This document shows, in pieces, positions 23,097-35,000 of a DNA stretch of 64,000 bases (positions are counted from its first letter, which is position 1; the number at the start of each line of letters is the position of its first letter). The notes beneath the pieces are model-generated. The model worked only from the letters and a program-made list of their open reading frames with translations, made no database searches and was not told the origin of the DNA. This stretch comes from Xiphias gladius (Eukaryota > Chordata > Actinopteri > Istiophoriformes > Xiphiidae), in NCBI RefSeq assembly GCF_016859285.1, contig NC_053414.1:25080530-25144529 (forward strand), read 5' to 3'. The translations under genes were made by a program, and so were the position numbers.

Positions 23097-25009
23097 ATGT
23101 ATAAAATCCCTCTACAGCTCTTGGAGGAAAGACGTATAAAGGACACACATTGGCATAATGCACCCAACCCAAATAAACCAGGATTAGGATGGATATGTGC
23201 GTATTTGTTGATACTCCTGGTTTGCGAACTGCCCGAACGTGCATTGGGTGCAACTGTGGCAGGATCCAAAGTTAAACACGAAGGACTTTGTCCCAATAAG
23301 CTGAATTCCAATCTCTGGGTTGATGCGCAAAGCACCTGCGAGAGGGAATGCAACGTCGATGAGGTGATGTAATTTATGTTAGGAAATGATCAAAGATTAA
23401 TCAGACGTGTATATTATTCTGTCTATTTCGTGTTTTGTCCATTTTAGTTAACTTTCATAACTGTCGTTTCTTTTACATTCTCTGGGTGCAGGACTGTGCT
23501 GACTTTGAGAAATGCTGCACCAACGTGTGTGGCTTCAGTAGTTGTGTGGCTGCACGTTTCTCTGATGGCACCCCTGCACAGCCAGATGGGCAGGGCAGAG
23601 GAAAAGGAGACGAGGCCCCCACCTCCGCAGCCACCTGTGAGGGCTTTATTTGCAGCCAGCAAGGAGCAACCTGTGACATTTGGGATGGGCAGCCCATCTG
23701 CAAGTGCCAGGACCGATGTGAGAAAGAGCCCAACTTTACCTGTGCTTCGGACGGCCTCACCTACTTCAACCGCTGCTACATGGATGCAGAGGCCTGCATC
23801 CGTGGGGTGACTTTAACTGTGGTCACCTGTCGTTTCTACCTCACCGGGCCCCACACCAGTCCACTGCCTCAGGACACTACCGCTCATCCCACCCCTACAT
23901 CCTCCCAGGAGGACCCCATGCCCCCCACGCTGTACTCCAACCCTCACCATCAGTCCATCTACGTCGGAGGTACAGTCAGCTTCCACTGTGACATCATCGG
24001 CGTCCCCAGACCTGATGTAACATGGGAGAAACACAGTGAGCGGCGAGAACGCCTGGTCATGAGGCCTGACCAGATGTATGGCAATGTGGTCATCACCAAT
24101 ATCGGGCAGCTAGTCATTTACAACGCCCAGGTGTGGGATACAGGTATCTACACCTGCATCGCACGGAATTCTGCGGGGGTTCTTCGTGCAGACTACCCGC
24201 TGTCTGTCATCCGCCGGGCTGATGATGATTTCTTTGAAGATCCCGAGATGCCCATGGGGAGACCATTCTCACCAGCAGACTGCCTGGCTGAAGTAGACCT
24301 GAGAGTGTGCAGTGGAGAGCGCCATGTAGACTGGTTTTATGACAGCAAGCTGGGCTCCTGCATGGCCTTCAGCAATGGTGGATGTGATGACAGTCGCAAC
24401 CGATTTGAGACTTACGAGGAGTGCAAGGCCTCCTGTCAGAGAGAGGGAATGGGCATCTGCTCCCTGCCTGCTGTTCAGGGCCCCTGCAAATCATGGGAGG
24501 CGCGTTGGGCCTGGAATTCCCTCATTAAACAGTGCCAAGCCTTCGCCTATGGCGGCTGCCATGGGAACGCCAACAGCTTCCGCACCAAAAAGGAGTGTGA
24601 AGCAAACTGCCCACAACCCAAAAGGAAACCTTGTAAGACCTGTCGGGCGAAGGGGAAAATGGTGCCCAGCTTATGCCGCAGCGACTTTGCTATTGTAGGG
24701 CGGCTGACAGAGCTGGTGGAGGATCTGGACTCTGGGTTAGCCCGCTTCAGCTTGGAAGAGGTCCTGAGGGATGAAAAGATGGGATTGACTTTCTTCAATA
24801 CCAAACACTTGGAGGTGACTATCGCAAAGATTGACTGGAGCTGTCCCTGCCCCAACATCACCATGGAGGAAAACCCTTTGCTGGTGATGGGCGTGGTGCA
24901 GGATGGCATGGCCATCATCCAATCAGACAGCTATGTCAGGGCCATAACTGAGCGCAGACTCAAGAGACTACGTGAGGTTCTGGATAAGAAGGCCTGCGAG
25001 GCATTGTAA
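23097..25009 (+). CDS. wfikkn1: WFIKKN1, secreted multi-domain GDF8/11 antagonist
   Basis: Two exons, 23097-23363 and 23492-25009, encode 594 residues, the same two-exon plan as human. WFIKKN proteins bind myostatin (GDF8) and GDF11 outside the cell and block their signalling. A hydrophobic signal lies unusually far in (about residues 31-52, AYLLILLVCEL) after a 30-residue leader, so a later Met may be used in some transcripts. Domains in order are WAP (about 63-110, split by the intron in CNVDE|DCADFEKCC), follistatin/Kazal (about 135-195, CDIWDGQPICKC and FTCASDGLTY), Ig (about 225-312, YTCIARNSAG), Kunitz 1 (about 352-402), Kunitz 2 (about 412-462, VQGPCKSWEARWAWN) and netrin-like (about 469-590, CRSDFAIVGRL). 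Position next to rab40c and mettl26 favours wfikkn1 over wfikkn2. Confidence 0.96.
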
Positions 25010-25915
25010 AACTCCCAAGACTTAGACTTGTGGTCACCTTTACTTTTAGCACTGAAGATAAGCAACAGAATTGCGACAACAAAAGCTGATATTTAATAAC
25101 AACTCTTTAAATCAAAAGACAAAAATACTGTATGTTAATGAAGTTGTGAGAAATCATTTGTATGTACAATATATATTCATTACAACACATGTTGTACTAC
25201 ATTCCAGATGTGTTATGAGCCCATTTATACCAATGCTGAAATGCTCTTTTTAAATAAGTTTAAATATAGATAGTCTTTCTTTTGACTTGTTTGTTTGTAT
25301 TGTGGAAAATAAGATGGTAGCCAGAATAGCAACAACACAAGTTGATCAATTTGCAAAAATGCCTAGCTTGTGATGCTAAAGAAATAGACACCTACAGTAC
25401 ATTACCTATATATTGCTTTTTTTTCTGTTTTATTGTATTATGTTTATTTTATATTGGGCTCTCTATATTACTCATTTACAGAGGTGTTTTATATAGATTC
25501 CCTTGTGTTGTTATATATACTTTCAAGATCTAATGTACAACACATTCTCTGTTACATCTCTCTGCAAAGCACTTCTGCTAACTTAGTTTTACCGACAGTC
25601 TCTGCAAACTGAGTGAAGAAATTAAAAAAAAGAGTAGGAGGCTATCCTAAGTTAAATGTAGTACACAAGCAACATATCTATAAGCCTTATAAATTTTACC
25701 CAAGTGTGCAATATTGTGTTTCATAGATTACAGTATAACAGTTCAGATCAAATTGTTTCATCTAATGTCAGTGTGTATTAGAGTATGGAGAAACATGGTT
25801 CATTTACAGTTCTGGAAAATCTGGCAATGTATCTGAGCTTCAAGTGTAACTTAAGGCGCTTTGACCATCCTGCTCCAAAAGTGGTCTGCATCCAGAAAAG
25901 GAACAACGGGACACT
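25010..25915. other. Convergent 3' region of wfikkn1 and mettl26
   Basis: This AT-rich 0.9 kb separates two tail-to-tail genes and contains their 3' UTRs. I found no canonical AATAAA on the plus strand close to the wfikkn1 stop; ATTAAA near 25620 is a possible variant. No further gene was seen. Confidence 0.6.
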
Positions 25916-28116
25916 TCACACCAAACTCTCCTTCCTGAACAGAAGACACTTGTTGTTTGCTGGCATGTCCACCTTGGAAAGAAAACATAGAAATGATACA
26001 TTAGTAAACCAATAATACCACAAGTGCATTGTTCATGTTCTCACCTTTTACATTTCAGAGAAAAAAATTGTGTCGGATGCTTAAATGAGCTGTTGACTTA
26101 CAATTTTCTCCAGGAATAAACCATTTCTTTGTGCTAAAGAGCTCAGGAGGGAAATATCCCTGAGTCCCCACTTTGGATTCCTGCAAGATTAAAAAATACA
26201 GCTTTAAAGATCCCACAGTCACATTTGCATTAGTTGTCTCTCATATGCGAAGCAGACAGCTGTTACTGCATGTTTGATCTGATTAGGAATTAACAACTGA
26301 GCAAATTTCATAATTACTCATGTATTTAAGATTATGACCCCTCAATTCCTTTTCAAATCTCTTTATCAACTTCAATTTCCATGAAGCACTGAAAGATTCA
26401 TTCAACAAAGAGGGCTTTACCTCTGCCGTAGGCTGTAGTCAAAGTCGACATTGCTTTGTGGAGTGATCTGACCATTCACTGCATAGGGCTGAGGGTACAG
26501 TGACAACAAAATATGTGATGTAGCATTTACTTTTATACTTTCACGTTTCCTTTTGATAGTAGCCTTTGATGAACGTGGGAAGTGATTCTTTATTTAATGA
26601 ACTGTTTCTTCACTCACCCCATATGTCAACAGAAGACCTTGCGGCTTCAACACTGCTCCGGCCCCTTTGAATAAACCCTAGAAGAAAAAAGAGTGACGTC
26701 TTCAGGCACTAGCATCATATCAGATGCTGTGGGGGCTGAGTGGCAGGGAGGGCAACTACTGAAACCTTTCTGTAGTAATTACCTGTGGTGTTTTGGGTCA
26801 AAATGGTTGCAGTGTATATACACTACAATATTTCCACTTTATGGAACTTGAACAACCTGGACCAGTCAGCGGATCTCTGCAAAACTTGAAGCTACACTAT
26901 GTAAATTTCAAAATCAGAAACAACATTTTTTTTCTTACATGTGAGAAGTTGATTTCATTAGCAATAAAATACACTCCTGCTAAAATCAGTACACGCAAAG
27001 GTTTTGCTGCCACAGCTTTACTTGGTCTGGTATGACCAATAGCTGACCATGGCCGATGTTAGCTAACTTATGCTGGATATTCCTGTGTTACTGAGACTCT
27101 TGAGTCAGACTTCTGACTTTGTTTCTCTTCTGTCTTAAAACTATTTCTAAGTAGTTTGCCATGGGTTGCCACGAGTAGAAGTTTGATTAGAAATAATCAC
27201 CATGTTAGCACAATATACTCTAAAGTAATTCAGTCCTTAAACTAGTTTCTATCAGGGCCCCTCGGGGCTACATAAGGCTTAAGATGAGATAATAATGCAG
27301 GTGTTGACAAGGCCCTTTAACATATTCTCTTACATTGTTCTTTGGTTGTGCGTACCTCATTACCAAACAAATGTGCAATTTATCACTATGCCACAAACGA
27401 CTGGGTTGGATCTCCAGGTCTTGGGTTAGATAAGACCAATCACAGCAGTCTGCTCAAACAGGCTTCTAAAAAAACTCCTACCTCTGTACACGCGATTGGA
27501 GAAATGTGGATCATGTTGATGTTGACCACTAGGTCGAGGCTCTCTGGCTGGATCCCTCCCCAGTACTGATGGGGCAGAGAAGCATCCAGGTGGATGGCGG
27601 GCTTCACATTGTTCAGCTGGTAGCGAGCTCTGTACGCTTCTATACTGAGAATGGAAACAAAAGACGTTCTAGCTAATTCCGACAAAACAGATTTATCAGC
27701 ACAGTCTGCCTGCATATGTTCTGCATCAGTTGTAGATGTGATATTTGATTTTTAGCTGTCATCCTTTTAAATTATCTACCGTAATACCCGTGTTGAATGG
27801 ATAATGTCAAGTTTATGGCGCAGAAATTAATTAATACCGTAATTACCCGAGTTTGTAAGCAGTTTATTAGGTACACTGGCAATATAAACTGTTGCTAACT
27901 GATACAAACAACCTGCGTTTACCTGTCTAGAGACTGGTGGTCATACTCTGAGGGCTGCCAGGTTATATTCCGCAGGGCCTGAGCGAAGTGTGAGACATGC
28001 TGCCCGGTGCCGGAGGAGATCTCCAGAGCCTGCAGGGGTCTCCCGGTGTTAACGCTCTCCCGGAGCACCGCCAGGATGGGCTCCTTGTTCCTCTCCGCGG
28101 CGGCGGCGCTCAGCAT
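25916..28116 (-). CDS. mettl26: METTL26 (C16orf13, UPF0585), putative SAM-dependent methyltransferase
   Basis: Six exons encode 206 residues (human has 204): 27923-28116, 27482-27644, 26618-26677, 26421-26488, 26102-26180 and 25916-25972. The start [15 protein letters not shown] matches human METTL26. Motif I of the methyltransferase fold is [19 protein letters not shown]. Downstream words are [47 protein letters not shown] and the C-terminal NNKCLLFRK. The substrate is unknown to me; the fold predicts S-adenosylmethionine binding. All phases agree and the frame is open. It is tail-to-tail with wfikkn1, as in human 16p13.3. Confidence 0.95.
26885..27095 (-). repeat. Dispersed repeat, copy 2 (matches 2595-2800 inverted)
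   Basis: Read on the minus strand, this mettl26 intron segment carries the same series of words as 2595-2800: GGAATAT, AAGTTAGCTAACAT, CAGACCAAGT and GAGTGTATTTTATTGCTAAT. It is a diverged copy of the same family. Confidence 0.75.
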
Positions 28117-28330
28117 CGTGCCAAACCCCGGGTGTAGCTGTCGAGTTCTACGGCAGAGATTATGAAACCACTGCAGCAGACCTGAGTAACGTTAGTCCAC
28201 CCCGTCTAACTCAACACCACCCCCGAATGTTTTGTTTTTCTACCAAAAAAAGGCTCACTTCCGCCTTTACTCATGTGACTGCCCTCACATCCAATAGGAA
28301 CAGTGGGCGGGCACAAGTGCAGCACGGTTA
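28117..28330 (-). promoter_or_regulatory. Likely mettl26 promoter
   Basis: CpG-bearing sequence lies just upstream of the mettl26 start. It has an E-box-like CATGTGAC near 28272 and a CCAAT box (plus-strand CCAAT at 28291-28295). No TATA box is evident. Confidence 0.4.
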
Positions 28331-29022
28331 TAAAAGAATGACAATGCAAATACATATTTTACAGGGTTTCTTTATTTAAGGGAAAATAGCACTCAGGAAC
28401 ACATCCTATTGTTTTTTTTTGTTTTTTGTTTTTTGTTTTTTACAAGATTTACACATTTTCTCATTTTCATATGAACATCATATGTCCTCTCAAACTTAAA
28501 TTCAAACCTGAGGGACACAGAAAGCAACTTATAATAAATTAAAGGTTCTGTCTGAGTGTAAGAAGAGCATAAATAGAAACAGCAGACATGGACAAAATAC
28601 TACACATAACACAAGATTGTCAGTGTGGTAAAGTAAACACGCTTGAGTCACAACACAAATTTAATTATTCATGGGAAAAACAAAATATCTCTTATTTTAG
28701 TATGTTATGCAGAACCTGTGCAAAATCCGAACAGAAACACACTACTGTGAACCGCCGAATAGTCTTCTACTCAGGTGTTCACGTATATAAAGTAAAAGCT
28801 GGTAGTGTTACTGAAGCAGTGTGACGGACATCTGAATCAAAAGGACGTAATATCTTTTTATTCAACACAACTTTTAGGAGAACTGTGTAATCTGATAGTC
28901 AGTGGAATAGAATTCAGTTACAGAGACTTAAATTGTGTGCTTCGGTTGATGTGATAAAACGGGGCCTTGCAGCCACCTGCTGTATTTCAGTGACACAATA
29001 TTCAGTGACGCGACAGCTGCCT
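28331..29022. other. ccdc88b 3' UTR and spacer
   Basis: On the minus strand AATAAA occurs at 28857-28862, about 160 bases after the ccdc88b stop, and again at 28371-28376. A G/T-rich run (GTTTTTT units) lies at about 28412-28442. No gene was seen. Confidence 0.55.
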
Positions 29023-32000
29023 TCATGCAGTTGTGAGCGGTTTGTCCTTCCCTTCCAGCCCAGCTGAATGTTCTGCATTTTGACTCTGCTCATTGTCCAC
29101 GTTGAGCAGTGCCTGTGGTGTGCTGTGTAGGGACTCCTGGCACTCAACTGGACAGTTTTGCACCTGAGATGGATTCAGACAGAGGAAGGCCTGGTTGTTG
29201 TCAAGTGCAGTGTCCAGACTAATCGTGGTCGTGACCACAGAATCACTGAAGATCGTGTTTGAGAAGACAGTGTTGAAAGTGATTGAGGAGCCAAAAAGTG
29301 ACTCCTGCACGGGGTGCTCTGTGGGAACAACAACTGCTGGGTCTCTGGGGGGTTTAACTGGAGGAACTGGCTCAAGCTTACTGCTTTTAGTGTCTGGGTC
29401 TGGTTGTTGATTCTGACCCACTGTTTCCTCCTGATTATTGCTTTCTTCTGAAACCGGGGCTTTGAGAGAGTCAGTCTTGACTGTCACCCTGCAGTTGCTG
29501 TTGACACTGGAGCGTCGGGATGAGCCCTCCGCTGTAGAAATTACACTGCTGGCACGGGGGAGACTTTCAGGGGACCTAGGCCCTTTCAGTCGCCCCTCTT
29601 TCCCCAGAGGTGTGGAGAAGCAGTTGAGGCAGCCAGATATTGAGGATGACTTCCCCTGAACATGCAACACTGTGATCGGTGAACAAGCTGAGACTCGGGT
29701 GATGTCAGCCTTGTTTGAGCTTGATTTAGAATTCATTCCATTCAGTCCTGGGTTCATTTTGACTGTGCCTGAATCTGATGAGCGACGTGTCACCTTCCCT
29801 CTTGACCCCCTTCGGACACTCTTTGTACTCCTTGTGAGCCAGAAGTCCTGAGAAAGCCCAAGATCTTTCTGTTTTGGTATAGACTTGAGATCTGAATTCT
29901 GACTCTTAGTAATGGGCATTGTGGAAGCTTTCTCCTTGTGTTGGGGGGTGGAGGTATCGCTGGGTGGCTGGTAGGAGGAGGAGGAACGGCGTGATAGGGG
30001 CTGCTGGACAGGGCTGCTGCCATTTGACCATGGCTCATTTTCCAGACTCAGGCTGAACTCCCCGCTGCTCTCACTTTGGGCTCGACTCTGGATGCCATTC
30101 AAATCTGAAATAGATTATGATGTTTTTGAAAGATCTACATATATATATACGTATATATATATACACACATTTTGACTTCTGTCATGAAAACCTCATCAGC
30201 CTCATCAACATAATATTGTTAATGACCAGTGGGGGGCAGCAGAGTCAAGTCTTGCTATAACAGTTGTTGGCCTCTTTGGTCACCAAAGGGATTAATGAAA
30301 AACAAGGTCATGATTGTGATTTGATGGATTTACTCTAATTCCTGAGCTGGTAATACATCTGTATGCTTGCTGAATCCTCCAAATGAGTATCCACAGGGCT
30401 TTACCGTGATTTTGTAGCTCGTTGATGTCGTCCTCAAATCCAAATGGCACAGCGCTATCATTTGAACCTCTGTCTGTGGGGCATAACATGTGAAATAACT
30501 GAATGGTTCTATGTGATGTACACTTTTCAAAACTTCTAGCTTATACACTTAAAATAAGAAAAACACATGAGAGTGTTGCATTTGTTCTACTCTCCTCTAC
30601 ACTTTACTCTAACTAATGAAGATGACAACAAGCAAAACTTTGGTTCATGGATGCCTCTACCTGTCACCCATGGCTCGGAAACATCTGGAACAGTGTCTGT
30701 GGTGTCAGTGGCGGCGGTGTGGAGGCAACCAGATGGTAGAGAGGTGGGATGATGAAGGTGGAGAATGGACAAAATGGAGGTGGTTAGGGATGAGGTCAGT
30801 GTATCCTCCCTGTCCTCTTCCACATCAGCCTCTGACCCTTCCAGCTGCTCTGAGCTGTCTTCCCACCGGGCTGAGGGAGAGGCCAAGCTGCTCAGGGCTG
30901 CATTGTTGGAGCGAGGAATGGAAGAATTGGGAGGTGGATGAGGGAGGTGGTGGACAGGTGAACTGGTAATGGAAGTTATGAAGTATTACTTTCGTGGTGT
31001 TGACAACATGGGGACTTATATGTCTTGCTCTCTCCACAGACCATAAAATAGACTAAAACATTTGTTTAAAGCTGTTCCTATAGAACAGCTGGTGGGGCAG
31101 GAGCCAGCTCATACAGCACCACTATCCTCCTGCAATGCAGTATTTCTTTGACCTCCGTTGTTCTAATAAAATAACCCAGACTGTCTTTAAATAGAGACAC
31201 TTTGCTACAAAGTTACTGCTATGATACTTAAATCCGTAATATCATAACAAATATTTTAAGTTAGTTTGGTGAAATGAGGTTGGCATGGATGGACACCTTA
31301 CTAACATATGACTGCTAATTTTAGACCTTGCTGACCTGGCTGAATCCTACATAAGCCAGTATTACGTTAGCATTATGGAATGTGATGGCTGAAAATAATA
31401 AAGTGTAGAGACTCCAATATAATCAAGTTAGGAGTTAAATAAAAGGCTACAGACACTGGACCGCAGTCCCTCTTACACATGGATCGACGAAAGATGGACT
31501 TGACTTTTTCTCTGTCCTTCAGCCTGTTCCTCATACGGGGAAACACTTTCACTGTGGCTTTTTCACAGCAAGTACGGCCACGTGATTGGGAGACAGAGAA
31601 TATGGGAGGGAGGTGATAGATGCAAGCAGAGTGAGAAGAAAGTAAGATGAGGGTAGGAAGGGAAGGAAAAGACAACGGAAGAAAGGAATCAGGAGGTATG
31701 GAGGGTGTGAAGAAATACATAAAGACAAGTGGAAGACACAGGGAAGACATTAAGGACTGTTGAGGAAAGTTTATACACATCATGCATCAGGAAGAATGAT
31801 AGTTTGGACACGACATACACAATGTATGTTTGCTTTGAAACACACTGATTACAATGCAGTACCTCCATTATTTCTCTAAATGTTTTGCAGACTGACAGGA
31901 TCTTCACTAATGACATACTAATTTTTTAATTATTTAGATCTCCCTCTTCGTGTGTAAGTGTTTATAGAGGGTTGAATTACCAAAAAATGCACAATTTTAA

Positions 32001-35000
32001 GATTAATTAAATTTTTGCTATTAACTTCCAGCTTTTGTTAACTTTTAATACTTACTGTGTGAAGGTATTACTACGTATGATAGAAGTGCTGACACAGGTT
32101 TACTTTAAAATACATGAACTGTATTTGAGTTTTTTCGTCTCCTTGAAAAAGGCGCTGGAGAGGGTAGTCTTATCAAAATTTGGGAAGATGCCTATCCTTT
32201 AAATTAAGCTACACACATAGATGAAATACTGTGGCGGTTCACCCATGTGTCTCTGTCCTCTGTCTGTGGGCTGGACCGTAGATGACCACACTCGTGAATT
32301 TTGTGCCCTGCCTTGAATGATTTTACTTCATGGTCTGTGGCTGAAGCAGGGAAGCAGTGAAGGACTTTGGTACTCTGATGAGGTTGGTTCTGCCAAGTCA
32401 ATGGGGGATGATCTGGTGAATTCACGAAGGTCATACTCACTGCTTTTACGCTGGGGTGATATGGCATCACCTGCTGAGGTGGAGGCTGAGCCTCCAGAGC
32501 CATCTGAGCTAATGAAGGAGCTGTTGTCTTGACAGGACTGGTTTGGCTCAGTAACGCCCGAGTGTGTGGGTGTGGTGGGCCGCTCGGGTCCATGCTCACG
32601 GCTACTAGATTTCATAAGCTTCTTCAATTTCAGAGTTATCCAGTTTCCACGTCTGTGGAAGAGCGGATATACAAGAGGAATGACACACCATACTGAGTGA
32701 CACACAAAGCCAGGCTGGTCTGCAGAATAAAGTTCTGGGCATCAGGCGGTCAAGTATTATGAATTGGGCAGAAGTGAGCTAGACTAGCTCAACTGAATGT
32801 TAATCTTCAGATTAAACAATGGATACCTAAAGCTACTATTATCAGTATCCTATATTCACAATGGACAACTAAACATAACAAATAACTATGTGTCTGTGAA
32901 AGGGGTTGCTCGTGGTCACATATGAATACAGAATTATTATCCATCTCCACAATTCCTCTAAGCTTTATGGAGCATTTCAGCTGCTTGCAGCTCATTGCTC
33001 TGGTTTTATGACCCGCAACTTTACCTTTTTGGTTCACTCTCAACACTCTCATGGCGCTGTTTTTAGCCACAGCAGGCAGCTGTTTTCAGTGAAAAAGCTA
33101 TAAAAACCCACCTGCTCAGCATGCAGACAGACAAAGTTAGCAACTAACGAGCTAACTAGCTAGTTAGACTAACATTGTGGAGCATCTAACAGGTAACCTG
33201 CCAAATATTTCCCTCAGGAGTTGGTGGAGACCAAAACAGAGCTAAAAGGAGAGAGAATATTGGACTTGCATTCATTAGGTGGACACAAACACAAATCCAA
33301 ATGAATGCTAATTTTGCTGTGTATCTGCTCGATGTGTAAATAAGCAACTGTTTGCTAACAAGTAGATTTATAAGTCACTAATATATCAGTGTTGTGTTAT
33401 AGGTTGTTTCAGCTTGATCAGTGAAAAAAAAATGTTTATGTGGTTTCAAAAAGGCAGTCTGCCCACCAGTTAGCATGTCCTGCTAAACAAAGATGGAGAA
33501 CTATGGAGCTAACAGTACTACTGACTACACTATGTATATTTCTTGACTGATCAAATTACTGTGTATATGAATTCGAATGTATGTGAACAGATATGACATA
33601 ACTTGACACTGTCACTTACTCAAGTAACAGATAGTGATCAAAATGTATTTGAAAAAATTTGACACACCACAGTCATTCGTAGTTAGCCATTAGTATTAGT
33701 TAGTCACTAGTAATGGTAAAAGAAAATGTGGTTAACACTGTTATAGGCGACTTACCTGCGAGGAGGTGAGGGTTCGTAAAACTTGTACTGGTCCATTATC
33801 TTTTCCTCTAGCTTCTCCTTCTGCCTCCTCAAATCATTAAGCTTGTCACTGAACAGAGTCACGCAGAGAGAGAAAATCCACAGATCCTCAGTCATTTTGG
33901 GCCTGCTGTTGAGTACTGCGGTATTTTTGAATACTTAGTGTTTGTTTTGTGCTGCACGTATCAAACACTGAGCCTTAATGGGTTAGCTCATTAACAAAAT
34001 ACCATAACAAACTGTAAATGACAACAACAGATGAGAACCAATTTAATGCTACATTGTCTAGTAGTGGTGTTTGCAATATTTTCCTTACATATACTGCCGC
34101 TCTTCAACATGAAACAGATCCTTGCTCTCCATAGTCTGCTCCAACAGTGTTCGGTTCTGTATCATCAGGGACTCGATCTGGCTTAGCAGGTGGCGATTCT
34201 CTTCCTCCAGGTTGCCTTTCAACTGGCTCAGCAACTAAACATCACACAGACAAACATGCAAAAATGTAATATGTATGAAAATTGAAAATATTGCACCAAG
34301 GTTAAGAGATTATGAAGCAGTTTACCACACCGGCATAACCTGCTGCATGTCCATACCTCACACTGGTTGCTGAGTTTGGTGGAGGTGATGTCCAGCTGCT
34401 GAAACTCCTTCTTGAGCTTGGAGAAGTCGGCCTCCAGCCAGGTGTGCTCCAGCTTGGCCTCGTTCAGCTGGCTCTTGAGTTGCTTGTGATCTGCTGTCAG
34501 CAACTCATTGTCATTAAGAAGCTGACGGTATGTCTGGTTCAGCCTTAAAAACAGAGGTACAGTGATGACAGTGTGAGAAAGTGTATGCATGTGTTGTTTA
34601 TGTGAAGGTGAAGGGGAGTGTCAATAAGTATGAGAGAGTATGTCACAGTATGTGTATTGCTGAAAGATGATTAGGTTAGGTGTCCACGAGTGTGTATGTA
34701 CTAGACGTGTGTTAAGTGTGCCTCCTCACCAGTCCTTCTCATCTCGGAGCCGGCAACATTCAGCAGCGGTTGTCCTGTGCTGTTCTTTCTCCAGAGCCAT
34801 CCTCATCTGCTCCTCCCTCAGGGCTTTCTCCAGGTCTTCTAGCTTGGCCCGCTGCTGCAGCAGGCTATTACATCTAAATATACCCCAAATACAGACACAT
34901 ATACACACATGAAATACAGGAATACTGTACCCCGTGGGTTGACAGTTCATCAATAGTGCCTAGATTGTGGCTGTCTCTCTCCCCCACCTGTCTTGCAGTG

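Noticed and set aside
24339-24698. 119-codon plus-strand frame inside wfikkn1
   Set aside because: Out-of-frame shadow of the Kunitz and netrin coding sequence.
30898-30965. Longer version of ccdc88b exon 27 using the acceptor accag|TTCACC
   Set aside because: That acceptor would enter in the wrong phase after either upstream exon. The acceptor atgcag|CCCTGAG at 30897, with a long pyrimidine tract, keeps the frame.
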